Assembly (NCBI GenBank): GCA_021819435.1 | Contig: JAKARB010000009.1 | Coordinates: 156,963 to 220,962 of the forward strand | Length of the DNA: 64,000 nucleotides | Direction: 5' to 3' | Origin: Pseudomonadota bacterium | Lineage (GTDB): Bacteria > Pseudomonadota > Gammaproteobacteria > Burkholderiales > Burkholderiaceae_C | In this document: one piece after another, positions 1-9,270 of the stretch | Numbering within the stretch: the first letter of the stretch is position 1 | Layout of the letters: each line of letters begins with the position of its first letter | Translations under genes and position numbers: made by a program | Notes under the pieces: model-generated | What the model saw: the letters and a program-made list of their open reading frames with translations, nothing else | The model's database searches: none | Told to the model about the DNA's origin: nothing

Positions 1-111
1 CCCCCTTCTGGCACTCATTCTGCCGATTGCCACCCGGGCATATCGCACATGGAACAGGTGCTTTGCCGGCCAGATTTCACGCGGAAGGCCCGCCAGATCA
101 TGCGGAGCGCT

Positions 112-3100
112 TCAGTACATGTCCTGTGAATGCATCACCCTCGTGCTTTCGGGCGCGAAAACACCGATGGAGGCGCGCGCCGACGGGTCGAATGAGCCGC
201 CCCCTGGGCAGGTGCCATGGGGGGCGCGCAACCAGGCGCTGCGCGCACTGCCGCCAGCGGGGTGCGAAGACAGGCACGAGGCATCGGTGCCGGTGTCACC
301 CAGGTTGACCGCCAGGTCGATGCTGCCCGTGGCGCCGCCCTTGGGCGCCGAGAGCACGATGCTGCCCTGTCCGGACTTCGCGGTGAACCCGGTGGCGACC
401 ACTTGGCCCCAAGGCGCCCCCGAAATCGTTCCCTTGCTATCCATGTAACGCGCCAGGATGACGGCGTCGTCGGGGACCTTGGTGCAACTGTCATCGTCGT
501 TGAGCACCCAGGCCTTGCCACTCCAGTACTGAAGTTGGACCGGCACACTGAGTGGCGTTCGACCCGATCCAAACGCGTTGGACACGAAGAGCCGGCCGCT
601 GCGAACCTGCACCGCGCCCTGTTTACCAGCCGACGAGTTGACCGTGCCAGGCGTGTTTTCAGCTGCCCCCAAGGTGATGCTGGCAGGAGCGGTGGACTTG
701 GCCGTGAAGGCGTAAGTGGGCTGGACGGAGGCCACCCCTCGGCTGAAATCACTTGCTGCGATCGCCACGCCGGTGAGTGCACCTGCCGCACCGGTCGACG
801 AAGAGCCTGACAGCGTCGCGGCCTTGGCGAAGTAGACCGTCATGTTGCTGCGACCATCGTGATTGAGGGTCGTTGCGCCATCGGCATTGAGGGCTGTGAC
901 CTTGACCGTGAACGGCTGACCGCTGTAGGTGAAGGCCGACTTGCCCGAGGCGGCACAACCCTGGACGACATCGACATCGAAGCGGTGCGGCACAAAGGGG
1001 CCGACCGCCGAGATGCTGCCGCTGAACGCGATGCCCGCGTTGTTGTAGACCGACCCGGCGTTCAAGGTCGAAGCCAGGTTCAGGGTGCCCACTTCGGACC
1101 AGCGCAGCGTGCCCGAAGCCACGCCGGAAGCCATGTTGTTCATGGCGATGCCAGGCGCCACGATGTTGGCGTCCGCGCCGGTGGGCGACTGCCCTGTCTT
1201 GCTCACGGTGATGCGTGCCGGGTTGCTCGCCTCGTTGCCGAAGGCGGTCATGATCTGGTCGTTGTTGTTCAGCGCGGTGACGGTGAGCGTCGCAGGCGAG
1301 GTGACGGCCGTGGTGCCTGCCACGTAGGGCCCGCTCGCAACCATCGACAAGGTCTTGGGCACGGTGATGAAGCTGTCGCTGCCGCTCATGTTCAGCCCCG
1401 CTTCGACGCCCGTGCCGCTGTAGCTGGCCGCGATGAGCGTTTCGCCCGCCTCGGCGTAGCTCAAGCTCACCGAGGCCTGGCCATTGTTGTCGAACTTGAG
1501 CTTGTGCGACTGCGCTGCCGCATTGCAACTGCCCATGGCGGCGCCGGTGCCATTGCCCTGCAAGGCGACAGACCCCGTCAGGCTGGCGTGGCTCAGCGAG
1601 GTGCAAGTGAACACCACGTTCTTCTCCGTCGAGGCAAAGGCCGCCGCGCAACGGCTGCCGTTTTCGACCGACCTGAGCGCGTTGATCACCACCGACTGCG
1701 CCACACCGCCGACGTGGTGAGGCACATCGAATTTGAACTTGGTGTCGTCTGCGGTGAAGACACAGCTGTTGCCCACCGCAGCGCTCACCCCCATGCCGCA
1801 GCGCAAGGCGTTCTGCGCCGTAGGCGAAGTGCCAGAAAGGCTGGCCGTCACGCTCCCCGGGGTGGTGGTGCGCACCGTGACGGTGGCGATGCCTGCCGCA
1901 TTCGTGCTGAACGCCACGTTGTTGACGGGCGTGGCCCCATTCAGCACCAACGTGCCACTGGTGGCAGAGGCGGGCACCGACGAGCAGGACGAGTTGGCGC
2001 ACGCCTTGATTGTGTAGGTGACGCTTTCGCAGGTCAGGCCGCTTGCCGATGGCGTCGTCACCTCGAAGTGATCGAGCGGAGGCGTGACCGTGATGCTGCA
2101 ACTGCCGCCGCTGGTCGGTGTCGAGCCCATGCCGCATAACACCTTCGGCGTGTTGCTCGGCGTTGGGTTGTAGGCCGACATGGCCACCGTGCCCGTGCCT
2201 GAACCCTGGTACTGCATGGTCACCGTGGTGCTGTTGTTCGGCCCTGCGGGAATCGAGAAGCCCGTGCTCGCGGCAGATGGTGACGCGCCAGTGAAAGTCA
2301 GCGTGCCAGTGACGCCCGTGGTGTACGGCAAGCTGCAATCGGCATTGCCACAGGCGGTCACGGTGTAGACCACGTCCTCGTTGGACACCTTGGCGTTGGA
2401 GTTCGCGCTCACGCGCAGGTGGTTCGGCACCACGGCGGCATCCACATAGGTGAGTTGGTCGATGTGCGTGGTCTGGGCGGTGTCGGACGAAAGGAAGCCG
2501 CAGAAATGGCACTGCTCGCTGACGAACTGAACCGACTTGATCTTCTTGCCATCGCTGGGCTGGTACATCACGTACACGGGGTACGTGGTGACGATGTCAC
2601 CCAGCACCCAGCCCAGCAGCACGTTGTAGACATCGGCCAGCCAGTTCTGCGACACATAGGCCCCAACGCACTGGAGGTTCGAGCTCGAGCGGCAGTTCTG
2701 GAGCGTGACCACGCTGTTGTCTTCCAGCGTGAGGTTGATGCGCTGGGTGTTCTCGGAGACGAACTGCGGGTCCCACATGAACCCGACATAAGGCGTGGGG
2801 TTGGCGAAAGTGATGGTGGCCTGTGCCGAAGAGCTGCCCAGGGTCTTGAGGCCGGAGTAGAGCCCCATCGTGTTGCCCGAGAAGCCCTGCATCCCGCTGA
2901 CCGACGATGTCAGGCTGACACTCCCGGACGAGGTGCCCAGCAGACAGGCCCCGAACAGCTTCGTGCAGGTGTCGGCCGAAGACGAATAGCTCAGGCGCGA
3001 GGCGCCTTCGCTGGCGAGCGTGCTGGAGCTGAAATCGACGGTGCGCTGGTTGGCCGCGCTCACCGGCGGCAACGTGCTCCAGCTGGTGTAGACCGACAAG

Positions 3101-3183
3101 CCGGCCAAGGCGGGCAATGCGCTGCAGAGCAAGCAGGCAGCAAGCCAGACTCGGCAGCGATTGACCCGGGTGAGTAGGAACAT
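112..3183 (-). CDS. mshQ: MshQ-like DUF6701 surface protein of the MSHA pilus locus
   Basis: A 1023-residue exported protein. Residues 1-27 form a signal peptide ending ALPALA, preceded by an AGGAG ribosome site; this decides the start, because 53 further in-frame upstream codons look non-coding. A roughly 250-residue N-terminal domain with several cysteines is followed by repeated Ig-like modules of about 100 residues. Each module opens with a motif like NHLRV or DHFEV and carries paired cysteines. The C-terminal half, with its FVPHRFDV start and a terminal block ending in an aromatic residue, is typical of DUF6701, the domain of MshQ, the last gene of MSHA loci. The role is probably an extracellular, pilus-associated adhesin-like protein; this is inference from position and domain. 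It lies downstream of the two pilin genes on the same strand. It may be the last gene of the operon, but the window ends 111 bases further on. Confidence 0.75.
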   Translation of the reverse strand: MFLLTRVNRCRVWLAACLLCSALPALAGLSVYTSWSTLPPVSAANQRTVDFSSSTLASEGASRLSYSSSADTCTKLFGACLLGTSSGSVSLTSSVSGMQGFSGNTMGLYSGLKTLGSSSAQATITFANPTPYVGFMWDPQFVSENTQRINLTLEDNSVVTLQNCRSSSNLQCVGAYVSQNWLADVYNVLLGWVLGDIVTTYPVYVMYQPSDGKKIKSVQFVSEQCHFCGFLSSDTAQTTHIDQLTYVDAAVVPNHLRVSANSNAKVSNEDVVYTVTACGNADCSLPYTTGVTGTLTFTGASPSAASTGFSIPAGPNNSTTVTMQYQGSGTGTVAMSAYNPTPSNTPKVLCGMGSTPTSGGSCSITVTPPLDHFEVTTPSASGLTCESVTYTIKACANSSCSSVPASATSGTLVLNGATPVNNVAFSTNAAGIATVTVRTTTPGSVTASLSGTSPTAQNALRCGMGVSAAVGNSCVFTADDTKFKFDVPHHVGGVAQSVVINALRSVENGSRCAAAFASTEKNVVFTCTSLSHASLTGSVALQGNGTGAAMGSCNAAAQSHKLKFDNNGQASVSLSYAEAGETLIAASYSGTGVEAGLNMSGSDSFITVPKTLSMVASGPYVAGTTAVTSPATLTVTALNNNDQIMTAFGNEASNPARITVSKTGQSPTGADANIVAPGIAMNNMASGVASGTLRWSEVGTLNLASTLNAGSVYNNAGIAFSGSISAVGPFVPHRFDVDVVQGCAASGKSAFTYSGQPFTVKVTALNADGATTLNHDGRSNMTVYFAKAATLSGSSSTGAAGALTGVAIAASDFSRGVASVQPTYAFTAKSTAPASITLGAAENTPGTVNSSAGKQGAVQVRSGRLFVSNAFGSGRTPLSVPVQLQYWSGKAWVLNDDDSCTKVPDDAVILARYMDSKGTISGAPWGQVVATGFTAKSGQGSIVLSAPKGGATGSIDLAVNLGDTGTDASCLSSHPAGGSARSAWLRAPHGTCPGGGSFDPSARASIGVFAPESTRVMHSQDMY

Positions 3184-3333
3184 CGGCGTGACTCCTGCGG
3201 CAACACGGCGGATGCGTTTGTCACATTTTCGGCCCAGGTGAATTCGGACTTGAGCGCAAAACCCCGTGTCCGCAGGAAGCGGGTGCGGAAATTCACGCCA
3301 GCCTGCGGCGACGGCCTGACCGTGGAGCAGGGT

Positions 3334-3355
3334 TCGCCCCAAGACAAAGGGGCGA
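3334..3355 (-). other. Hairpin between pilin gene and mshQ
   Basis: A perfect 7-bp inverted repeat (tcgcccc / ggggcga) with an 8-base loop begins 14 bases after the stop of the upstream pilin gene. No T-run follows it on the minus strand, so it is not a classical terminator. Such hairpins after major pilin genes often protect the 3' end of the pilin mRNA or cause partial termination. That role is inference. Confidence 0.4.
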
Positions 3356-3368
3356 GTGGGCGCGTTCT

Positions 3369-3800
3369 TCAGTTGCCAGCGGCGATGCCGGTGAAGTGTG
3401 CTGTGACCGCAGTGATTCCCGTCCGGGTGGCCGTCAGTTCACAAGATGCGGTCGAGCCATTGGCGCCAATGGCCATGGCGGTGATGGTGTAGGTGGTGCC
3501 CGCCTGCGTGAAGGGGCTGGATGAAACGCCCAGCAGGAGGGATGCCCCATCGGAGCAGTCTGCCACCTGCTTGCATTTGCTGGCATTAGCGCCGGCTGTG
3601 TTGTGCGCCGTGGCTGAACAACCGGCGTAATTCACCGACATCGCGCCGGTGAGGTTGCCGGCAATGCCGTGGGCAGCGCTGCGCAGGGCATCCGAGCGCA
3701 GGTCGATGAACTTGGGCAAGGCGGTGGCCGCCAGGATGCCCAGTATCACGATCACCACGATCAATTCGATCATGGTGAAACCCTTCGCTGCTCTCTGCAT
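3369..3800 (-). CDS. MSHA-type major pilin paralogue (first copy)
   Basis: A 143-residue prepilin with a short basic leader (MQRAAKG) cut before FTMIEL, so it carries the type III signal sequence and Glu5 of type IV pilins. The long N-terminal helix ends ALPKFIDLRSDA, typical of MshA. The C-terminal domain has cysteines at NYAGC, near SKC and in VADC, and one close to the C-terminus, compatible with a disulfide loop. An alternative ATG 24 bases upstream gives a longer leader. It is a close paralogue of the gene directly upstream, nearly identical through the N-terminal 40 mature residues and diverged afterwards. It probably acts as a structural subunit or as an MshB-like minor pilin; the sequence does not decide which. 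Confidence 0.8.
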   Translation of the reverse strand: MQRAAKGFTMIELIVVIVILGILAATALPKFIDLRSDALRSAAHGIAGNLTGAMSVNYAGCSATAHNTAGANASKCKQVADCSDGASLLLGVSSSPFTQAGTTYTITAMAIGANGSTASCELTATRTGITAVTAHFTGIAAGN

Positions 3801-3860
3801 ATCGCACCCCGGATCGCAACGCATCACCTGAACGGGCTGCGAATCAATGCAGAAGGCTCA

Positions 3861-4313
3861 TCATTGACCCGCGCCGATCCCTGTGAAGTGGGACGTCTTC
3901 GGCGTCGAGCCCACGGTCGTGGTCACGTCGCACTGCGCCGTGGTGCCGTTGCCAGAGGCGGTCAGAGCTGTGCCCGCAGTGATGGTGTAAGTGGTGTTGC
4001 CCAGGACGAAGGGGCTGCCTGTCACGCCTTGCAGCAGCTTGGCTCCGTCCGTGCAGTCCTGAACCTTCACACAGTTGGGTTTCGTGGAATCGTTTTGGGC
4101 CGCAGCACAGCCCGCATAGTTCACCGACATCGCACTCCCCAGGTTGCCTGCCACGCCATCCAAAGCGGACTGCGTGGCATCAGAGCGCAAATCAATGAAC
4201 TTCGGCAAGGCCGTGGCAGCCAGGATGCCCAGGATCACGATCACAACGATGAGTTCGATCATCGTGAAGCCGGCCTGCGCACGGAGAGTAATGGAACGGT
4301 TGGACGATTTCAT
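3861..4313 (-). CDS. mshA: MSHA-type major pilin paralogue (second copy)
   Basis: A 150-residue prepilin: leader MKSSNRSITLRAQAG, cleavage before FTMIEL, then the conserved hydrophobic helix and ALPKFIDLRSDA. Cysteines occur at NYAGC, NCVK and VQDC and near the C-terminus. A good AGAGG ribosome site sits before the ATG. Pilins of this type are processed by the PilD peptidase and polymerised at the inner membrane by the MshE/MshG machine encoded just upstream. It follows mshG by 87 bases and precedes its paralogue by 60 bases. The symbol mshA is given to this copy because it has the stronger ribosome site and is first in the transcript; the assignment between the two copies is uncertain. Confidence 0.8.
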   Translation of the reverse strand: MKSSNRSITLRAQAGFTMIELIVVIVILGILAATALPKFIDLRSDATQSALDGVAGNLGSAMSVNYAGCAAAQNDSTKPNCVKVQDCTDGAKLLQGVTGSPFVLGNTTYTITAGTALTASGNGTTAQCDVTTTVGSTPKTSHFTGIGAGQ

Positions 4314-4400
4314 GATGACCTCTTTTCTGCGAAGTGCGCCGGATGCCCTGCTGACCGGCGGCTAAAGTTGCACGATCTGGTGCTTCATCGGCAGGAATCC

Positions 4401-5633
4401 TCAATGCTTGAGGGTGACCTGCCCCAAATTCCACATCGGAAGAAACACACCCAGGGCCAGCACCAGCACCAGCCCCCCCATGAACACGATCAAGATCGGT
4501 TCGATCTGCTGAGACAGCGTCTTCAGCGCGTACTGCACATCGTTGTTGTACATGTCGCCGACCTCGTCGAGCAGGTCGTCGAGCATGCCGGTCTCCTCGC
4601 CGATGGCGATCATCTGTACCGCCATGGGCGTGAACACACCCGTGCCGGCCGCCGATGAGGCCAGTGACTCGCCACGCATCACGCGGTCTTTCATGGATTC
4701 GATGGCGGCCGCCAAGTGGGCGTTGTCCGCTGTTTGCGCCACCCCGATCAGCGCGCGCTCCATCGGCACGCCACTGCGCAAGGACAGCGAAAAGGAACGC
4801 GCGAAACGAGACAGCGCCGCCTTGGTCACGATGGGCCCGACCAGCGGGAAGTTCAGCACCATGCGGTCCCAGATGGGACGGCCCTGCGGGGTTTTCTTCC
4901 AGTGGCGCCAGAGCATGAACAGGCCCGAAGCCACGCCCAGCAAAGTGCCGCCGTTGTTGACCGTGAAGTCCGACGTGCCCACCAGCAACTTGGTGAGCAT
5001 CGGCAGCTCGGCACCCATGCTCTTGAACACGCCGGCGAAGGAAGGGATCACCATCACGTTGATGACACCGATGGCCACGGCCATGGCCATGACCACGAAG
5101 CTCGGGTAACGCATGGCCGACTTCACCTGCTGGCGCATGGCGGCTTCGAACTGGAGGTGATCGGCCAGGCGCTTGAAGACTTCTTCCAGGCGGCCAGAGG
5201 CCTCACCCACGCGCACCATCGACACATAGAAGTTGTCGAACACCTTGGGGTGCTGGGCCATCGCGGCCGACAGGTCCACGCCGGCCTCCAGGCTGTGACG
5301 CAAATCGCCCACCACAACCTTGAAGGTGGGGTTGATGGCCGTTTCCTGCAGGCCGTTGAGCGCGCGCAGCAACGGCACGCCTGCCTTGATCAAGGTGAAG
5401 AGCTGCTTGCTGAACAGCATCACGTCTTGCGACTGCACCTTGGGCGCCATCCAGCTCGGTGTGGCCACGGGTGCGCCCAACCCTTTGCTGGCCGCAGGCG
5501 CATCGGCCTTGATGGTCAGTGGAACCCAGCCCTTCATGCGCAGCTCGTCGGCCACGGCAGACGCCGATGCGGCTTCCTGCGTGCCTTGCACGGGGCCGTG
5601 TGGTCCTCGGGCGGTGTAGTAGAAGCGGCTCAT
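4401..5633 (-). CDS. mshG: MSHA pilus inner-membrane platform protein (GspF/PilC family)
   Basis: A 410-residue polytopic platform protein of the GspF/PilC/MshG family. It begins with the soluble motif MSRFYYTARGPHG, followed by two repeats of the T2SF domain (approximately residues 75-200 and 275-400). Each repeat ends in hydrophobic segments; the last is ILIVFMGGLVLVLALGVFLPMW. Platform proteins couple the cytoplasmic ATPase to the growing pilus. The gene lies 7 bases after mshE and directly before the pilin genes, which fits the msh order. Length is normal and no anomaly is visible. Confidence 0.88.
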   Translation of the reverse strand: MSRFYYTARGPHGPVQGTQEAASASAVADELRMKGWVPLTIKADAPAASKGLGAPVATPSWMAPKVQSQDVMLFSKQLFTLIKAGVPLLRALNGLQETAINPTFKVVVGDLRHSLEAGVDLSAAMAQHPKVFDNFYVSMVRVGEASGRLEEVFKRLADHLQFEAAMRQQVKSAMRYPSFVVMAMAVAIGVINVMVIPSFAGVFKSMGAELPMLTKLLVGTSDFTVNNGGTLLGVASGLFMLWRHWKKTPQGRPIWDRMVLNFPLVGPIVTKAALSRFARSFSLSLRSGVPMERALIGVAQTADNAHLAAAIESMKDRVMRGESLASSAAGTGVFTPMAVQMIAIGEETGMLDDLLDEVGDMYNNDVQYALKTLSQQIEPILIVFMGGLVLVLALGVFLPMWNLGQVTLKH

Positions 5634-5640
5634 GCGGTCC

Positions 5641-7350
5641 TCAGACGTCGATTTCCGCGCTCACGCGCATGGCTTCGTCCACCGTGGTCAGGCCGTCCAT
5701 CACCAGGCGCACGGCGTCGCGGCGCAGGGTCTGGCCGGCCATCTGCTCGCGCGCCATCCGCGTGAACAGGCCGGGCTCAGGGTGGGTGATGGCGTCGATC
5801 AGCGGCAGCGTCATCTCCATGAACTCATACACGCCGATGCGGCCGCGGAAACCGGTCTGGCTGCAGTCGGGGCAGCCCTGGCCCTTGCGCAGGCGGCTGA
5901 GGTCGGCGTCGGGGCCAGCCAGGCGGTGCAGCATGGCGATTTCGTGGGCGTTGGGCTCGTGCGGGGCCGAGCAGTTCTGGCAGATGGTGCGCACCAGGCG
6001 CTGAGCCACCACCAGTTGCAGCGACATGGCCACCATCCACGAGGGCACGCCCATGTCCATCAGGCGCGCGGGCGTGGAGATCGAGTCGTTGGTGTGCAGG
6101 GTCGAGAGCACGAGGTGACCGGTCATGGCGGCGCGCATGCCGATCTCGGCGGTCTCGCGGTCGCGCATTTCGCCAACGAGGATCACGTCCGGGTCCTGGC
6201 GCAGAGCCGAGCGCAGCACCTTCTCGAAGGTCAGGTCGATCTTGTCCATCACCTGCACCTGGTTGAGGCCGGGCAGGCGGTATTCGACCGGGTCTTCGAC
6301 GGTGATGATCTTGCGCTCGGTGCTGTTGAGCGCGTTGAGCGCGCCGTACAGCGTGGTCGTCTTGCCCGAGCCAGTGGGCCCGGTGACGAGGATCAGGCCG
6401 CTGGGCTTGTCGATGGCGCGGTAGAAGGCATCGCGCATGGCCGGCGGCAGCTTCAGGCGGTCGAGGTCGAGCATGCCAGCGCTCTGGCTGAGCAGGCGCA
6501 TCACCACCGATTCGCCGTGCTGCGAGGGCAGGGTCGAGATCCGCACGTCGACGTTGCCGTCCTTGAGGCGCACGGCGAAGCGGCCGTCCTGCGGCAGGCG
6601 TTTCTCGGAGATGTCGAGCCCCGACATGAGCTTGAGGCGCAGGGCCACGGCCGAGGCGATCTTGGCGTCTGCCTCGGTCTGCACGTGCAGCACGCCGTCG
6701 ATGCGGAAGCGGATGCGCAATTGCTTTTCCTGCGGCTCGATGTGGATGTCGGAGGCGCGCAGGCGCAGGGCCTGTTCGAACACCGAGTACAGCAGGCGCA
6801 CCACGGGGGCGTCTTCGTTGCTGGTGGTGTCCATGCCCAGCAAGTCGCCGAGATCGGTTTCCAGGCTGGCGAGTTCGGAGGTCAGCTCGCGGGCCAGGCC
6901 CTCGATCTCCTGCTTGGAATGGTAGATGCGGTCGAGCGCGGCTTGCAGGTGGCTCTCGGTCACCACGGCCATGTCGATGTTGCGCTTGAGCAGGCGGCCG
7001 AGCTCGTCGTAAGCGTAGATGTCGGTCGGGTCGGCCATGCCCACCATCAGGCCCGAGGGCGTGTCCTCCAGCACGATGGCGTGCAGGCGGCGCGCGTGCG
7101 CTTCAGGCAAGGTCTGCGCCAGCTCGGGCCGAACGGGGAAGTGCACCAGGTCGATGTAAGGCGCGCGCAGTTGGCGAGCCACCGCCTTGGCGATCTGCGC
7201 CTCGGTGATCCAGCCATGGTCGATCAGCACCTGGCCCAGCTTGCGGCCGCTGCTGCGTTGCTCGGTGAGCGCCTGCTCCAGTTGCTCGGTGGAGATCAGG
7301 TCGTCCTGGACGAGCAGGTCACCTAGGCGAAAGCGCTGAGGGCGGGACAT
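5641..7350 (-). CDS. mshE: MSHA pilus assembly ATPase, MshEN c-di-GMP-binding type
   Basis: A 569-residue extension ATPase of the GspE/PilB family. The N-terminus carries two MshEN motifs: RLGDLLVQDDLISTEQL near residues 8-24 and a second of the form KLGQVLIDHGWITEAQI from about residue 37. These are the 24-residue elements that bind cyclic di-GMP in characterised MshE proteins. Further on are Walker A GPTGSGKTTT, the Asp box, Walker B VILVGEMRD, a His box and a tetracysteine zinc site (CQNC and CPDC). It hydrolyses ATP to drive pilin polymerisation at the cytoplasmic face. It is transcribed with mshL (24 bases upstream) and mshG (7 bases downstream). Regulation of piliation by c-di-GMP is therefore likely, although the first motif has Asp where Gly is common. 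Confidence 0.92.
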   Translation of the reverse strand: MSRPQRFRLGDLLVQDDLISTEQLEQALTEQRSSGRKLGQVLIDHGWITEAQIAKAVARQLRAPYIDLVHFPVRPELAQTLPEAHARRLHAIVLEDTPSGLMVGMADPTDIYAYDELGRLLKRNIDMAVVTESHLQAALDRIYHSKQEIEGLARELTSELASLETDLGDLLGMDTTSNEDAPVVRLLYSVFEQALRLRASDIHIEPQEKQLRIRFRIDGVLHVQTEADAKIASAVALRLKLMSGLDISEKRLPQDGRFAVRLKDGNVDVRISTLPSQHGESVVMRLLSQSAGMLDLDRLKLPPAMRDAFYRAIDKPSGLILVTGPTGSGKTTTLYGALNALNSTERKIITVEDPVEYRLPGLNQVQVMDKIDLTFEKVLRSALRQDPDVILVGEMRDRETAEIGMRAAMTGHLVLSTLHTNDSISTPARLMDMGVPSWMVAMSLQLVVAQRLVRTICQNCSAPHEPNAHEIAMLHRLAGPDADLSRLRKGQGCPDCSQTGFRGRIGVYEFMEMTLPLIDAITHPEPGLFTRMAREQMAGQTLRRDAVRLVMDGLTTVDEAMRVSAEIDV

Positions 7351-7374
7351 GGTGCTCTCTCTTTCGTCGGCCGG

Positions 7375-9270
7375 TCAGTTCGAAGGGGCTTCGTTGAAGC
7401 GGGCCAGCGCCTGGTCCGCCGAAGGCCAACCCTGGCCGTCCTCGCCGATCACGGTGGGCTTGATCAGGATGACCAGCTCATGCTTGGTCTCGCTGTTGGA
7501 CTGGTAGCGGAACAGGCCGCCCACGCCGGGGATGTTGCTCAGGCCGGGCACGCCGCTGCGGTCGTTGATCGAGTTCTGCTGCATCAGGCCACCGATGGCG
7601 ACGATCTGGCCATCGCGCACCCGCACGATGCTGTCGGTCTCGTTGATCGAGCTGGTGGCCAGGGGCAGGCGGTAGGAGCCCTGCTCACCCAGGTCGATGA
7701 CCTTCTCCTTCTCGGCCACCGAGCTGATGGCCGGGTGCACGTGCAGCATCACCGTTCCGGTCTCGTCGATCTGCGGCGTCACGTCAAGGGAGATGCCGCT
7801 GAAGAAGGGCTGCAGCGACAGCGTGGGCGAGCTGGTGGTGGTGCTGCCGGTGCTGGTCTGCGTGGTCGACACACCGGTGACGAAGAGCTCATCGCTGCCC
7901 ACCTTGAGCACGGCCTTCTGGTTGTTCAGCGTGGCGATGCGGGGGCTGGAGAGCACCTTCACATCACCCTGGGTTTCCAGGAAAGACAGCAGCGCGGCGA
8001 AGTTGGCCGACTGGAAGGCCAGGCCATAGAAGCCCTTGCCCAGGGCCTCGGTGGCGGCCGAAACGCCCGGGTTGACGGTGACGTTGGCATCCTTGAGCGA
8101 ACCGCTGTTGGTCAACGTCACGCCTGGTGCCATGCCGATGCCACCGGCCTTGGTCGAACCGCTGTGGATCCCACGGAAGGCCGTCCAGTTCACACCGGTC
8201 TCGGAGCCCTTGCTCAGCTTGATCTCGACGATCTTCGCTTCAAGCATCACCTGACGCTCGATGGTGAGCTGGATCGCCCGCAGGTAATCGGCCACCTGGC
8301 GCAGCTCGGCCGGCGTGGCGCGCACGACGATCACGCCAGCGCCCGGGTTGAGCGTGACGCTGCGGCCAGCCTCCTTGCCGATGAGGTTGTTGAGAGCCTC
8401 TTGCACCTCGCGCCAGAAGTCGGTGTCCGAGGTCGTGCGCACGGAAGAGGTGTCCTGCCCACGGGTGACCGAGGTGCCGGAGGTGGAGCCGGGGGTGCCC
8501 GTGGAGCCCGTGGCGCCGCCGCTGGACTGGCCGATCGAGCTCGAGCTCACACGCAAGTCGGAAGCCCCCTGGCGACGGCCCGGCAGGTAATTGATCTTGT
8601 AGAGCCTGGTCTGCACCGTGTTCGGGTAGACGAACACGCGGTTGCCCGAAGCCATGCGGAAGTCGTAGCCGAACAGCTCACGCAAGGTCTCCAGCGCCTC
8701 GGGCACCGTGGTCTGCTTGAGCGACAGCGTGATGTTGCCGGCGATCTCCGGCGAAACCAGGATGTTGTACGGCGTGTTCACCCCCAGTTGCAGGAACACC
8801 TGTGCAGCCGGAGCGTTGTGAACCGCCAGGTCGAAACGAGGCTCGAAGCCGCGCGAGGCCGGCGTGACCACGGGGGCACTCATCGGTGCCACATTGGGAG
8901 CGGCCGCCGGGGCCGCAGCCAGCGTCACAGGCGCGGGCCGAACCACGGGGGCCGCCACGACTGGCGCGGCCACAGCCACCGGAGCCGATGCCTGTGCCAT
9001 GCGCGGCGTCTCGGCCGGCGATGACCCCAGCGAAGCGAGTGTGAGCGTCATGCGCGAACCTGCCTCGGCGGGAGCGGTCCCTGCCGAGGTGGGGGGCAGG
9101 TGATCCAAATCGCTGTCGGCCAGGTCTTCGCTGGCCACGCGCATCGATGGCGCGTCATTCAGCGAGGGCTTGCCGCGTTGCCAGGAGAACCTGGCGGTGC
9201 CCGCATCCACCGTCGGGCAGATCAGGGCGCCACTGACCATCACGAGGATGCAGGTACGGATCATGTTCAT
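7375..9270 (-). CDS. mshL: MSHA pilus outer-membrane secretin
   Basis: A 631-residue secretin. An N-terminal hydrophobic segment serves as signal peptide. It is followed by a low-complexity Ala/Pro/Val linker (approximately residues 95-145), an STN-type domain beginning FDLAVHNAPAAQVF, an N1-like domain, and the C-terminal secretin domain with DVKVLSSPRIATLNNQKA and the closing motif VPGLSNIPGVGGLFRY. A Ser/Gly/Thr-rich insert lies near residue 245. Secretins form the outer-membrane channel for the pilus. The start overlaps the mshK stop by four bases, so the pair is translationally coupled. mshM and mshN, which sit between mshL and mshE in some loci, are absent here. Confidence 0.88.
   Translation of the reverse strand: MNMIRTCILVMVSGALICPTVDAGTARFSWQRGKPSLNDAPSMRVASEDLADSDLDHLPPTSAGTAPAEAGSRMTLTLASLGSSPAETPRMAQASAPVAVAAPVVAAPVVRPAPVTLAAAPAAAPNVAPMSAPVVTPASRGFEPRFDLAVHNAPAAQVFLQLGVNTPYNILVSPEIAGNITLSLKQTTVPEALETLRELFGYDFRMASGNRVFVYPNTVQTRLYKINYLPGRRQGASDLRVSSSSIGQSSGGATGSTGTPGSTSGTSVTRGQDTSSVRTTSDTDFWREVQEALNNLIGKEAGRSVTLNPGAGVIVVRATPAELRQVADYLRAIQLTIERQVMLEAKIVEIKLSKGSETGVNWTAFRGIHSGSTKAGGIGMAPGVTLTNSGSLKDANVTVNPGVSAATEALGKGFYGLAFQSANFAALLSFLETQGDVKVLSSPRIATLNNQKAVLKVGSDELFVTGVSTTQTSTGSTTTSSPTLSLQPFFSGISLDVTPQIDETGTVMLHVHPAISSVAEKEKVIDLGEQGSYRLPLATSSINETDSIVRVRDGQIVAIGGLMQQNSINDRSGVPGLSNIPGVGGLFRYQSNSETKHELVILIKPTVIGEDGQGWPSADQALARFNEAPSN

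Noticed and set aside
1..111. Left-edge sequence beyond mshQ
   Set aside because: No terminator, start codon with ribosome site or partial gene could be supported, so it is left unassigned.
4366..4392. Eight-codon minus-strand frame between mshG and the pilin gene
   Set aside because: No ribosome site and no similarity; too short to distinguish from chance.
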